This document shows positions 1 to 7,408 of a DNA stretch of 64,000 nt, piece by piece (the first letter of the stretch is position 1; each line of letters begins with the position of its first letter). The translations under genes and the position numbers were made by a program. Below the pieces are notes generated by a model that was not told the DNA's origin, made no database searches, and worked only from the letters and a program-made list of their open reading frames with translations. Source of the DNA: Rahnella victoriana (GTDB taxonomy: Bacteria; Pseudomonadota; Gammaproteobacteria; Enterobacterales; Enterobacteriaceae); the NCBI RefSeq assembly GCF_004330295.1, contig NZ_SJOJ01000023.1:24396-88395 (forward strand), given 5' to 3'.

Positions 1-184
1 ACCGCGAGAATAAAAAAACGAAAACTAGCATTAGCAGGAAAAACGCGCCAATTGACTGTATCGCAATGTCAGGAAAAAAACTCACCATAAACACACCGAA
101 GATCACAGTTATAATTAATGGAATGTAAGTCCAAAAAAAATAAGACAGTTGATGTCTAAACCATCGCTTTAAAAAATTAATCAT
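1..184 (-). CDS. Partial membrane protein, unrecognised
   Basis: An open frame starts at an ATG (184-182, minus strand) and runs off the left edge of the window, so only about 61 N-terminal residues are visible. After a short basic start (MINFLKRWFRHQ) it is almost entirely hydrophobic, with two probable membrane segments and little between them. It begins 5 bases after the stop of the upstream gene at 190-882, so the two are probably co-transcribed and possibly translationally coupled. The DNA is AT-rich compared with the rest of the window. I do not recognise the family; a small inner-membrane partner of the upstream protein is a guess from position only. Confidence 0.5.
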   Translation of the reverse strand, partial: MINFLKRWFRHQLSYFFWTYIPLIITVIFGVFMVSFFPDIAIQSIGAFFLLMLVFVFLFSR

Positions 185-189
185 GATGT

Positions 190-882
190 TCACCTTACCA
201 TATCAATTATTGTTTTGGCGACTTCATCATCTGATGTAAGATTCGTGCTAAAGGCGTGAGCTTTCATAAAAAGAGGCTCAACTAAAAAATACATCATTTC
301 TAATTTTCGCATATATAACGCATAGTAATATGCAGGACTCAGAACCTGCAAACGTTCCGCACTTTCTGCGGCTTCCTGTACGTATCCGTAAAAGCCTATT
401 CCGGCAGCGGCAAGTGCGGACACCTTCCCAATTTTCTGGCTGAAGCTGGTATGAATATTGAATCCAAGGCAAATGGATGTTGTTATGCCCAATGCAAATG
501 ATTGTGTCGTCAGAGAACTCGTTGATATATTTACGCTTGCTTTCATTAAGGTTCGTTGGATATTGTGTAGTTGACTTTGGTTTCTATTTTTAATAAGTGA
601 TTCGATATAAATCTGTATCATGTCAGATATGATTCTTCTGTCTTTAATTAACTGCTGTAAAGACTCAAGGAATCGAACATCTTCTCGTTTCAGCTTTGCG
701 CAAACATCTTGATAATTCTCCGTAAAACAAGAAGTGTAATACACTAGCCTTGTTGCGCCATCCTGAATTCTGTGAGATTGATCGAGAATCTGCTCTTTAA
801 CTCCGATAACAGCTGTATCCAATTTTTTTGCAAGTATTTCGTCATTTGCCAACTTATTAATAATGAAATCACTATGGTACAT
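190..882 (-). CDS. Hypothetical protein, 230 aa, accessory
   Basis: Not recognised. The start ATG at 882 has an AAGGAA ribosome-binding site just upstream. The first ~125 residues are charged and look helical. A hydrophobic, Ser/Thr/Gly/Ala-rich stretch follows at about residues 125-170 (including ALGITTSICLGF and ALAAAGIGFYGY), then an amphipathic tail. This could be one or two membrane-associated helices in an otherwise soluble protein. There is no signal peptide. It is AT-rich and lies where E. coli has yhhS/yhhT beyond dcrB, suggesting an acquired cassette shared with the membrane protein downstream. A toxin or effector with its partner is possible, but no motif supports it. Confidence 0.65.
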   Translation of the reverse strand: MYHSDFIINKLANDEILAKKLDTAVIGVKEQILDQSHRIQDGATRLVYYTSCFTENYQDVCAKLKREDVRFLESLQQLIKDRRIISDMIQIYIESLIKNRNQSQLHNIQRTLMKASVNISTSSLTTQSFALGITTSICLGFNIHTSFSQKIGKVSALAAAGIGFYGYVQEAAESAERLQVLSPAYYYALYMRKLEMMYFLVEPLFMKAHAFSTNLTSDDEVAKTIIDMVR

Positions 883-1056
883 AACTTATTCCTTAAGTTA
901 ATTATTCCATTTTATGATATGTGCTGGTTAAAATATATGATAATACTATCAGTTACTCTCTGTTATATACCACTGTACTTCATTGTAAATAATATAACGA
1001 TATATTTTCACCTTATAAATGAGGCAGGTTGGTGAGGTTGAGTAATGGCATAATAC
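883..1056. other. AT-rich intergenic stretch
   Basis: Very AT-rich DNA between the unknown pair and the dcrB terminator. It presumably carries the minus-strand promoter for the 882-190 gene. A short plus-strand open frame crossing it is antisense to that gene and has no convincing start, so it is not called. Confidence 0.4.
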
Positions 1057-1082
1057 AAAAAAGGCGGAGCCAAAGCTCCGCC
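1057..1082 (-). terminator. dcrB terminator
   Basis: Perfect 8-bp stem GGCGGAGC/GCTCCGCC with a 4-nt loop. On the minus strand it is followed by a run of seven T, 24 bases beyond the dcrB stop. Confidence 0.85.
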
Positions 1083-1105
1083 TGCTGTTTTCGTACGCAC
1101 TGAAT

Positions 1106-1672
1106 TTATTGAATTTTCAGCGTACTGATAATGGTTTCAGCGTCAGTTTGCGCCTGTTGCTGATTATCGGCTGGCAGGGTGATTTGCAAAGTCAGTAAGT
1201 GGCTGTCGACTTTACCCAGCACGATAGAAGAATAGGCTTTCTGACCGGCAGAGGTGATCACCGTATCCAGCTGTTGCAGATCCTGACCATTCACCTGAAT
1301 GGATTTATTGGTCACTACTTGGAGATTGGTATCACGGGCTTTTTGCTGATCCTGTAAACGACCCGCCAGAACCTCGAGCGATTCCGTGGTGTTATCACCC
1401 AGGATCACAATCACGGCTTTCTGACCGGTGCTGTCAGCGTAAACGTGCATATTGTTGGCCTGCGTGCCCAGCTTACCGCTCTGGTCGCTCATTCCCTGCG
1501 GCAGGGAGAAGGTGACTTTGCCTTCCAGCAGGCTGACCGGCGTGGTGGCTGCCGTTGCTGCGGCCGCTGGCGCGCCTTTATCCGCTGCAGGTGCGTCGGT
1601 GGTTTTACCGTCACACGCAGCCAGACCGGCGATCAGTACTGCCATTCCCATCATTTTCGCGATATTACGCAT
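1106..1672 (-). CDS. dcrB: DcrB family lipoprotein
   Basis: 188 aa. The N-terminal signal peptide ends in a lipobox (LAAC, cysteine near residue 20), so this is a secreted lipoprotein, probably held at the inner membrane. An Ala/Pro-rich linker follows (about residues 24-48), then the DcrB-type globular domain (PQGMSDQSG... to ISTLKIQ). In E. coli DcrB is needed for infection by phages C1 and C6 and affects envelope homeostasis. Its position next to yhhQ matches E. coli and supports the name. It has its own terminator (1057-1082). The molecular role in envelope physiology is not settled. Confidence 0.88.
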   Translation of the reverse strand: MRNIAKMMGMAVLIAGLAACDGKTTDAPAADKGAPAAAATAATTPVSLLEGKVTFSLPQGMSDQSGKLGTQANNMHVYADSTGQKAVIVILGDNTTESLEVLAGRLQDQQKARDTNLQVVTNKSIQVNGQDLQQLDTVITSAGQKAYSSIVLGKVDSHLLTLQITLPADNQQQAQTDAETIISTLKIQ

Positions 1673-1797
1673 CGGGCTTCCTTAAGTGGCCTGTTCACCA
1701 GGCTTACATGTTGACTTAACAGTCTTTATGGCAACCTATTCAGACCACAAATGCAAGTCAGATTATGGCGCGATTTGTGTCTTTCCGGCGGCCCGCT

Positions 1798-2469
1798 TTA
1801 GTGCGCGCTGACGGCAGAATGCGGGTTGTTGCCGTGAGCGGACAAACGTTTGAGCAGCATATTCAGCAGCATGCCGTACATCGGCAGGAAGAACACCAGA
1901 CAGATCAGGACCTTGAAGGTGTAATCCACCATCGCGATTTCCACCCAATGCTGCGCCATAAAGGCATCGGTACTTTTGTAGAAGGCGATAAAGAAGAAGG
2001 ACAGGGTATCGCTGATATTGCCGAGGAACATCGAGGCGACCGGTGCGATCCACCAGCGGCGGTTCTGGCGCAGGCGGTTAAACACATGAACGTCGAGGAT
2101 TTGCCCCAGCACATAGGCCATAAAGCTGGCGGTGGCGATGCGGGCGACCATGATATTCAGGCTGTTGAGCGCATCCACGCCCTGCCACTGCGCTTCAAAG
2201 AACAGCGCCGAGATGATGTAGGAAATGGCCAGAGCCGGCACCATCACGGACAGAATAATCCGTCGCGCCAGCGGTGCGCCAAAGATACGCACGGTCAGAT
2301 CGGTAGCCAGAAAGATAAACGGGAAAGTGAACGCGCCCCAGGTGGTATGGAAACCAAAAATGGAAACGGGCAACTGAACCAGATAGTTACTGGAGGTGAT
2401 GATGGCGATGTGGAATAGCGAAAGCCATATCAGCGCGGAAAACCGCTGCTGAGCAGTAAAGGAATACAT
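1798..2469 (-). CDS. yhhQ: Queuosine precursor transporter YhhQ
   Basis: 223 aa, polytopic, of the COG1738/QPTR family that imports queuosine precursors (preQ0/preQ1) for tRNA modification. About six hydrophobic segments are visible, with the family-typical N-terminal region (MYSFTAQQRFSALIWLSLFH) and the stretch GNISDTLSFFFIAFY. The frame stays open upstream, but the ATG at 2469 matches the E. coli start and has an AAGG ribosome-binding site about 8 nt before it. That site appears to be built into a preQ1-type riboswitch (2478-2513). The gene is divergent from tusA. Both flanking genes bear on tRNA modification: precursor import here, 2-thiouridine sulfur relay in tusA. Confidence 0.9.
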   Translation of the reverse strand: MYSFTAQQRFSALIWLSLFHIAIITSSNYLVQLPVSIFGFHTTWGAFTFPFIFLATDLTVRIFGAPLARRIILSVMVPALAISYIISALFFEAQWQGVDALNSLNIMVARIATASFMAYVLGQILDVHVFNRLRQNRRWWIAPVASMFLGNISDTLSFFFIAFYKSTDAFMAQHWVEIAMVDYTFKVLICLVFFLPMYGMLLNMLLKRLSAHGNNPHSAVSAH

Positions 2470-2477
2470 AGATGTGA

Positions 2478-2513
2478 CCTTTTTTTGTGAAAAATTGGGG
2501 TGAGGGAACCCAA
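2478..2513 (-). promoter_or_regulatory. Candidate preQ1-I riboswitch
   Basis: The leader of yhhQ, read on the minus strand, has a 5-bp stem TTGGG/CCCAA closing a loop that begins TTC and ends CAC. An A-rich tail (seven A) ending in AGG follows. This is the compact H-type pseudoknot layout of preQ1 class I aptamers: P1, a loop with a C next to the 3' P1 strand to recognise ligand, an A-rich minor-groove strand, and P2 between loop (CCT) and tail (AGG). The AGG is also the Shine-Dalgarno of yhhQ, so ligand would block translation. Pairing and context are seen directly; identity is inferred from the class consensus. Confidence 0.6.
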
Positions 2514-2706
2514 GAAAATTTTTACTTTCACACCCGTAATGGCGTGCGGCGCGCATAGTACCTGTTTGCGCACCGTTTGCGCAACAGATCCCATGGTTAA
2601 TTTTAGCGCAATGAGCCGTGTTTGTTGCGCCAGAAAACCAGCGGGTTAAACTATCCGCCTTTGCCAAACAACCGCCCATTCACGTATGTAGATGTTGAGA
2701 CACGAA

Positions 2707-2967
2707 ATGACCGACCCCTTTATCAATCCTGACCATCAGCTTGATGCGTTGGGTCTGCGTTGCCCCGAGCCAGTGATGATGGTTCGTAAAGCGGTACGCA
2801 CCATGCAAGACGGCGAAACGTTGCTGATCATCGCTGATGATCCGGCCACCACCCGCGATATCCCCGGTTTCTGCCGTTTTATGGAACATACGCTGCTGGC
2901 GTCGGATACCGAAAGCGTGCCGTACCGCTATTTGCTGTGCAAAGGGTTGGCAGAAAAACAGGGCTGA
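2707..2967 (+). CDS. tusA: Sulfur carrier protein TusA
   Basis: 86 aa. TusA takes persulfide sulfur from IscS and passes it to TusBCD in 2-thiouridine synthesis on tRNA wobble positions; it also supports molybdenum cofactor sulfuration. The family signature [14 protein letters not shown] is present, with the active Cys about residue 19, followed by [13 protein letters not shown]. The ATG at 2707 matches the E. coli start; an upstream ATG at 2692 would add five unconserved residues. The gene is divergent from yhhQ and convergent with zntA, as in E. coli. Its stop codon lies in the left arm of a terminator-like hairpin (2959-2980). Confidence 0.96.
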   Translation: MTDPFINPDHQLDALGLRCPEPVMMVRKAVRTMQDGETLLIIADDPATTRDIPGFCRFMEHTLLASDTESVPYRYLLCKGLAEKQG

Positions 2968-2980
2968 TGGCTCAGCCCTG
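2959..2980 (+). terminator. Hairpin over tusA stop codon
   Basis: Perfect 9-bp stem CAGGGCTGA/TCAGCCCTG with loop TGGC. The TGA at the end of the left arm is the tusA stop. There is no good T-run on either side, so it may protect 3' ends or act with Rho. It fills most of the 18-base gap to the convergent zntA stop. Confidence 0.55.
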
Positions 2981-2985
2981 ACGGG

Positions 2986-5340
2986 TTATTTCGACTTATT
3001 GCGCAACAGCCTCAGCGCATTGGCGGTCACCAGTGCTGTTGCACCGGAATCCGCCAGCACCGCCAGCCACAATCCGGTCAGCCCCATCAGCGTGGTGACC
3101 AGAAAAATCGCTTTCAGCCCCAGCGCAATCGTGATGTTCTGACGGATATTCGCCCGCGTGGCGCGTGACAGGCTGATCATCTGCGCCAGCCCGCTCAGAC
3201 GGTTGTGGGTCAGCGCCGCATCTGCGGTTTCCAGCGCGACATCCGTCCCGCTTCCCATCGCAATACCGATCGTCGCGGCTTTCATCGCCGGGGCATCATT
3301 AATGCCGTCCCCGACCATTGCCACCGGTTTCTGCGCATTGAGCGCGGTGACCGCCGAGACTTTATCCGCAGGCAGTAAACCCGCGCGGAAATCAATGCCC
3401 AGCCGGTCAGCGATGGTTTTTGCCGCACGCGGATTGTCGCCAGTCAGCATGACCGCGGATACGCCGAGCGCCTTGAGTTTCTGCAAGGCTTCATGGGCGT
3501 CATCGCGCAGACGATCCTGCATGGCAATCAGCCCGATTGCGCTGTCTTCCTGCAATACCACCACCACGGTTTTTCCGCTGGATTCCCACGCTGTAATTTG
3601 CGCAAGGGTTTCTGCCGTCAGGCTGTTTCCGGCCACACTTTTCGGTGCCAGCACCTGAATTTTACGGCCTGACACCACGCCTTCCACGCCGGAACCGGCC
3701 AGCGCGCGCCGATCTTGTGCGGTGAGCGGTAACGGATTGCCGGTTTTTGCGCGGGCTAAAATCGCCTGCGCCAGCGGGTGATGCGAACCTTCTTCCACCG
3801 CCGAGGCCAGACATAACACTTCGCCTTCACTGGCACCGTTCAGCGGTAACACGTCGGTGACTTCCGGTTTGCCTTCGGTCAGCGTGCCGGTTTTGTCCAG
3901 CGCGACGGTTTCAATCAGCGCCAGTTGTTCCAGTGCCGCGCCGCCTTTGATTAACGCGCCCTGACGCGTGGCGGCCGCCAGCCCGGAGGTGATCGCCGCA
4001 GGTGTGGAGATCACCAGCGCACACGGACAACCGATCAGCAGCAACGTGAGGCCGCGATAAATCCAGGTTTCCCACGACAGTCCCATCGCCAGCGGCGGAA
4101 CGATAATTACCAGCAGCGACATCAGCATAATGACCGGCGTGTAATAACGGCTGAAAGTATCGAGGAAACGCTCAATGGGCGCACGACGCTCATCGGCTTC
4201 TTCGATAAGTTGCAGGATGCGGTCAATGGCGCTGTTGCCCGGTGCGGAAGCCACTTCAAGGCGTGCCAGCCGGTCAACGCACAGGCTGCCCGCCGGGACT
4301 TTTTCGCCGGGCAGATGATCCACCGGCACCGATTCACCGGTCAGTGCGCTTTCATCGAAACTGGCCGCGCTTTGTAAAATGGCGTCGGCAGGCAGACGTG
4401 CGCCTGCCGCAATTTCAATGATGTCGCCGGGGCGTAAACTGCTGACCGGCACGGTTTCCGCCTGGCCATTTACCACGCGAACGGCGGTATCCGGGATCAG
4501 CGCCATCAGCGATTTCACCCCGCTGCGCGCCCGGCTGGAAGCAAAAGCTTCCAGGCGTTCGCCGACCATAAACAGCAGCAGCACCATGGCGGCTTCGGCA
4601 GTGGCACCGATAAACAGGGCACCGAGCGCGGCGATGCTCATCAGCGTTTCGATGGCGAACGGCGAACCGGCGCGGGTCTGGCGGATCGCCTGACGCAGTA
4701 CCGGCCACAGCCCGACCAGCGTGGTGGCGATAAACGCGATCTGACCGGCCTGCGGACTGACGTGATCGAGCACCCAGCTCAGCAGCATCAGCGCCGAGAG
4801 GGCGATCAGCGGCAGCGCCTCTTTCAGGCGTGACGCTTCCGGTTGCGGGATATTTTGTTTTTTATCGAGGGATTGCAGGGTGAAACCTGCGGCCATCACG
4901 GCATGCTGCACGGGTTGGGTGATATCCAGACCGGCATCAATCACCAGTTTTTCCGTGGCGAACAGCACTCTGGCGCGGCTGATGCCGTCAATGCCGGACA
5001 CGGCCTTTTCGATTTTACGCGCACAGGCCGGGCAATCCATCCCTTCCACTTTCCAGCTGTATTGCTGGCTGCCGGAAAGCGGTGCGCCGGGGGCGTCTTC
5101 GCCCGGCGAGCCTTCTGCGCTGCCATCGTCAGAGGTTTGTGAGTGCTCACCTGTTTCTGGCGCGCAGCAACTGTCTGTGCTGGTGCAGGCGGAAACCGCC
5201 AGTGTGGCCTTTTCGCTACAGCAGCCCGCCGGATGTGTGCCGGGCCGGGCCATCGCGCCAATTTTGTTGATACGTAATGCGGGCGCATGTTTGCCCTGAC
5301 ATCCGCAGCGACAGCCGTTGTTTTTTTGCATTGGGATCAT
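2986..5340 (-). CDS. zntA: Zn/Cd/Pb-exporting P1B-type ATPase ZntA
   Basis: 784 aa inner-membrane metal pump that exports Zn(II), Cd(II) and Pb(II). It has an N-terminal metal-binding domain with GMDCPAC (Cys 103 and 106), membrane helices, the actuator loop, the CPC ion-site motif in LLIGCPCALV, the phosphorylation motif DKTGT, a P1B HP motif (SHHPLAQA) and the hinge GDGINDAPAM. The start has GGAGG 7 nt upstream. Compared with E. coli ZntA (732 aa), the region before the metal-binding domain is about 50 residues longer, with eight extra Cys (10, 12, 14, 40, 41, 52, 58, 59) followed by an acidic Ser/Gly linker. It is transcribed from a MerR-type promoter (5377-5408). Confidence 0.95.
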   Translation of the reverse strand: MIPMQKNNGCRCGCQGKHAPALRINKIGAMARPGTHPAGCCSEKATLAVSACTSTDSCCAPETGEHSQTSDDGSAEGSPGEDAPGAPLSGSQQYSWKVEGMDCPACARKIEKAVSGIDGISRARVLFATEKLVIDAGLDITQPVQHAVMAAGFTLQSLDKKQNIPQPEASRLKEALPLIALSALMLLSWVLDHVSPQAGQIAFIATTLVGLWPVLRQAIRQTRAGSPFAIETLMSIAALGALFIGATAEAAMVLLLFMVGERLEAFASSRARSGVKSLMALIPDTAVRVVNGQAETVPVSSLRPGDIIEIAAGARLPADAILQSAASFDESALTGESVPVDHLPGEKVPAGSLCVDRLARLEVASAPGNSAIDRILQLIEEADERRAPIERFLDTFSRYYTPVIMLMSLLVIIVPPLAMGLSWETWIYRGLTLLLIGCPCALVISTPAAITSGLAAATRQGALIKGGAALEQLALIETVALDKTGTLTEGKPEVTDVLPLNGASEGEVLCLASAVEEGSHHPLAQAILARAKTGNPLPLTAQDRRALAGSGVEGVVSGRKIQVLAPKSVAGNSLTAETLAQITAWESSGKTVVVVLQEDSAIGLIAMQDRLRDDAHEALQKLKALGVSAVMLTGDNPRAAKTIADRLGIDFRAGLLPADKVSAVTALNAQKPVAMVGDGINDAPAMKAATIGIAMGSGTDVALETADAALTHNRLSGLAQMISLSRATRANIRQNITIALGLKAIFLVTTLMGLTGLWLAVLADSGATALVTANALRLLRNKSK

Positions 5341-5376
5341 AAAGCCTCCGGTTCAACACCGAGTGGAATTACCCCC

Positions 5377-5408
5377 AGTGTAAACGTTGGAGTTAGCTCT
5401 AAGGTCAA
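5377..5408 (-). promoter_or_regulatory. MerR/ZntR-type promoter of zntA
   Basis: On the minus strand the -35 TTGACC and -10 TACACT are separated by 20 bp, the overlong spacer typical of MerR-family promoters. The spacer holds the interrupted palindrome TTAGAGCTAACTCCAA (TT.GAG....CTC.AA). A ZntR-like activator would bind here and untwist the spacer on metal binding. No zntR gene is in the window. The E. coli zntA promoter has the same architecture. Confidence 0.78.
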
Positions 5409-5420
5409 CCCTTATTTTAT

Positions 5421-5445
5421 CAGCGGAACCAGAACGGTTCCGCTG
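5421..5445 (-). terminator. Hairpin between yhhN and zntA
   Basis: Perfect 10-bp stem CAGCGGAACC/GGTTCCGCTG with a 5-nt loop, 8 bases beyond the yhhN stop and just before the zntA promoter. The minus-strand tail is ATAAAAT rather than a clean T-run, so it is probably a weak or Rho-assisted terminator insulating zntA. Confidence 0.6.
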
Positions 5446-5452
5446 AGGGAGG

Positions 5453-6079
5453 TTACAGGTACAAAGACCGGACGATCAGGAAGTGCCCGCCAAAATAACA
5501 GGCGGCGACCAGCGCGTCGGCAGCGCGGAAGGTGAAGCGGTAGCGGCTGAGCAGCCAGAAAATATTGCCCAGCAGTAACAGCGCCGCGCCGCAGAACAGC
5601 GAAAACGCCATGTCGGTGCTGCGGGCAAAATATTGCTCACCCGCCAGCCAGACCATCAGCAGGGTCATGGCGATGTAAGTGGTCACTGGCCATCTCAGTT
5701 CGGCCAGTCGTGTCCAGATCACCGCAAGAAGTATCGCGCCGATGATCAGCAAGGTCAGCGGCAGCGGCCAGAAAAACGTAATGGTCATCTGGCTGGCGAA
5801 ACTCAGCGTATACAGCAGATGCGAGAGGAAGAACGCGCCAATGGCGTACATAAAGCGTTCTTCAGGCAGCAACAACAGGCTGTCCGCCACCAGCGTCGCC
5901 GCCAGACCCAGCAGGATCAGATAGCTGTAAACATTCAGTGTCGGTGCCTGCCAGGCCAGCAGAAGCAGCAGCAATAACGTGACGGGCTTGAATACCCAGC
6001 GTTGCCAGCGCGGGCCGCGATAGCTGGCATCAACGAACAACCAGCCGGAGAAAAATACAGCGAGGAATGGCCAACTCAT
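5453..6079 (-). CDS. yhhN: YhhN family membrane protein
   Basis: 208 aa, the same length as E. coli YhhN, with about eight hydrophobic segments and the conserved stretches [19 protein letters not shown] near the start and [15 protein letters not shown] at the end. The family (TMEM86/YhhN) includes lysoplasmalogenases in animals; the bacterial substrate is not established. It lies between zntA and yhhL as in E. coli, with hairpins on both sides, so it is probably its own transcription unit. Confidence 0.88.
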   Translation of the reverse strand: MSWPFLAVFFSGWLFVDASYRGPRWQRWVFKPVTLLLLLLLAWQAPTLNVYSYLILLGLAATLVADSLLLLPEERFMYAIGAFFLSHLLYTLSFASQMTITFFWPLPLTLLIIGAILLAVIWTRLAELRWPVTTYIAMTLLMVWLAGEQYFARSTDMAFSLFCGAALLLLGNIFWLLSRYRFTFRAADALVAACYFGGHFLIVRSLYL

Positions 6080-6257
6080 TGTTTATCCTTTTATATTTCA
6101 GAACAGAACATAAAACCGATGCAAGGGTCTGCCTTCAGGAAAACACATCCTGTTTTCCTGTACTTGTTTTCAGTGTAGGAGAGAGGGCATACCGGCGACA
6201 ATCAGAAATCCCCGTAACGGCCGGTCTGATTCACGTTGGTTTAGAATAGCGGGACAG

Positions 6258-6282
6258 TTTACGGCGCAGGACGCGCCGTAAA
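6258..6282 (-). terminator. Hairpin downstream of yhhL
   Basis: Perfect 10-bp inverted repeat TTTACGGCGC/GCGCCGTAAA with a 5-nt spacer, immediately after the yhhL stop on the minus strand. The arms end in A/T triplets but no extended T-run follows, so termination is likely but not certain. Confidence 0.55.
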
Positions 6283-6290
6283 AGCGGGAA

Positions 6291-6569
6291 TCACTTTTTG
6301 GTCGGCAACGGCGGCTGTTTTTTCTGCCAGGCCATCAGTTCGAACACGCCGAACAGGAAAATGCGGGTTTGCAGCCACGGGCCGATGGTGTCCTTTTCCT
6401 TGCCCTGCGTGGCTTTCAGCAGCATCACCTGCAGGCCGTGCATAAAGAACATGAACACAATCGCCACGTCTAAAAAGTATTTGATCGGTTTCGGGAACGG
6501 GTGGATCAGGTTAAACGCCAGAAACGCCCAAATACATAACATCAACAACCGACCAATATTGATCAACAT
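6291..6569 (-). CDS. yhhL: DUF1145 membrane protein YhhL
   Basis: 92 aa, similar in length to E. coli YhhL (89 aa), with the family features MLINIGRLLMLCIW, LIHPFPKPIKYF and IFLFGVFELMAWQKK. Two or three membrane segments and a basic C-terminus are visible. The function is unknown. The start is a single base from the rsmD stop, so it is co-transcribed and probably coupled with rsmD. It is followed by the 6258-6282 hairpin. Confidence 0.88.
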   Translation of the reverse strand: MLINIGRLLMLCIWAFLAFNLIHPFPKPIKYFLDVAIVFMFFMHGLQVMLLKATQGKEKDTIGPWLQTRIFLFGVFELMAWQKKQPPLPTKK

Positions 6570-6570
6570 C

Positions 6571-7182
6571 TTACTGCTCCTGTTCTGGTGAGCCGGTTTC
6601 AGGCGTCACATCGCGATGGTAGAGGCGATAAGCAACTTGTCCGGCGACTTTTTCACGGTGTAAACGCCAGCTGGCGGGCACATCCAGAGTGTCGTGTTCG
6701 GCTTCTGTTTCGACATAAATCCAGGCTTCGTCAGCCAGCCACTGGTTTTGCTCCAGCAGGTTCAGCGTATCTTGCAGAATGCCTTTGCGGAAAGGCGGAT
6801 CGAGGAAAACCACATCAAAGGCATTTCCGGCTTTTGCCAGCCAGTTCAATGTATTGACGTTAAATACTTTCGCATCACTGGCGTTTAGCAGCGCCAGGTT
6901 TTTCTCTAACTGTTGCGCAACCGGGCGTTCAAACTCCAGCAGTGTGGCGCTGGCCGCATAACGGGACAAGGCTTCCAGACCGAGTGCGCCGCTGCCTGCA
7001 AAACAGTCCAGGCAATGCGCGCCTTGTAAAACCGGTGCCAGCCAGTTGAACAGCGTTTCGCGCACGCGATCGGTGGTCGGGCGCAGCCCCGGGCTGTGTG
7101 GAACCGGAAGTTTGCGTCCGCGCCATTGTCCGCCAATAATTCGGATCTGGCCTGCGGCGGGAGTGTTGGGTTTCTTTGCCAT
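6571..7182 (-). CDS. rsmD: 16S rRNA m2G966 methyltransferase RsmD
   Basis: 203 aa SAM-dependent methyltransferase that modifies G966 of 16S rRNA in assembled 30S subunits. Visible motifs are the N-terminal RIIGGQWRGRKLPVP, the substrate loop RPTTDRVRETLFNWL, the SAM-binding motif DCFAGSGALGLEALSR and the catalytic motif DPPF. It is divergent from ftsY, the usual gamma-proteobacterial arrangement, and first in a two-gene unit with yhhL. Confidence 0.96.
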   Translation of the reverse strand: MAKKPNTPAAGQIRIIGGQWRGRKLPVPHSPGLRPTTDRVRETLFNWLAPVLQGAHCLDCFAGSGALGLEALSRYAASATLLEFERPVAQQLEKNLALLNASDAKVFNVNTLNWLAKAGNAFDVVFLDPPFRKGILQDTLNLLEQNQWLADEAWIYVETEAEHDTLDVPASWRLHREKVAGQVAYRLYHRDVTPETGSPEQEQ

Positions 7183-7408
7183 AGTTCGCTTGTGTCATTC
7201 AAAGCCGTCGGGCTTCGTTGCATATCGTTTGGAGGGCTATTCTACCGGTGTGCGGGCAATGGGCAAATGTTTAACATTGTCGATTGAAAAGCCAGCGGAA
7301 TTCAACACGCGGGCGTGTTGCCTGAAGGGGAAAGTGATAGACTGCCTGACCATAACCCTATTAATAATCCGTTCGCCAGTCATTAACGGCGAGGAGTGAA
7401 GTTGTAAA

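Noticed and set aside
772..1035. Plus-strand 87-residue open frame
   Set aside because: Half of it is antisense to the better-supported 190-882 gene, there is no ribosome-binding site and its composition reflects AT-rich DNA.
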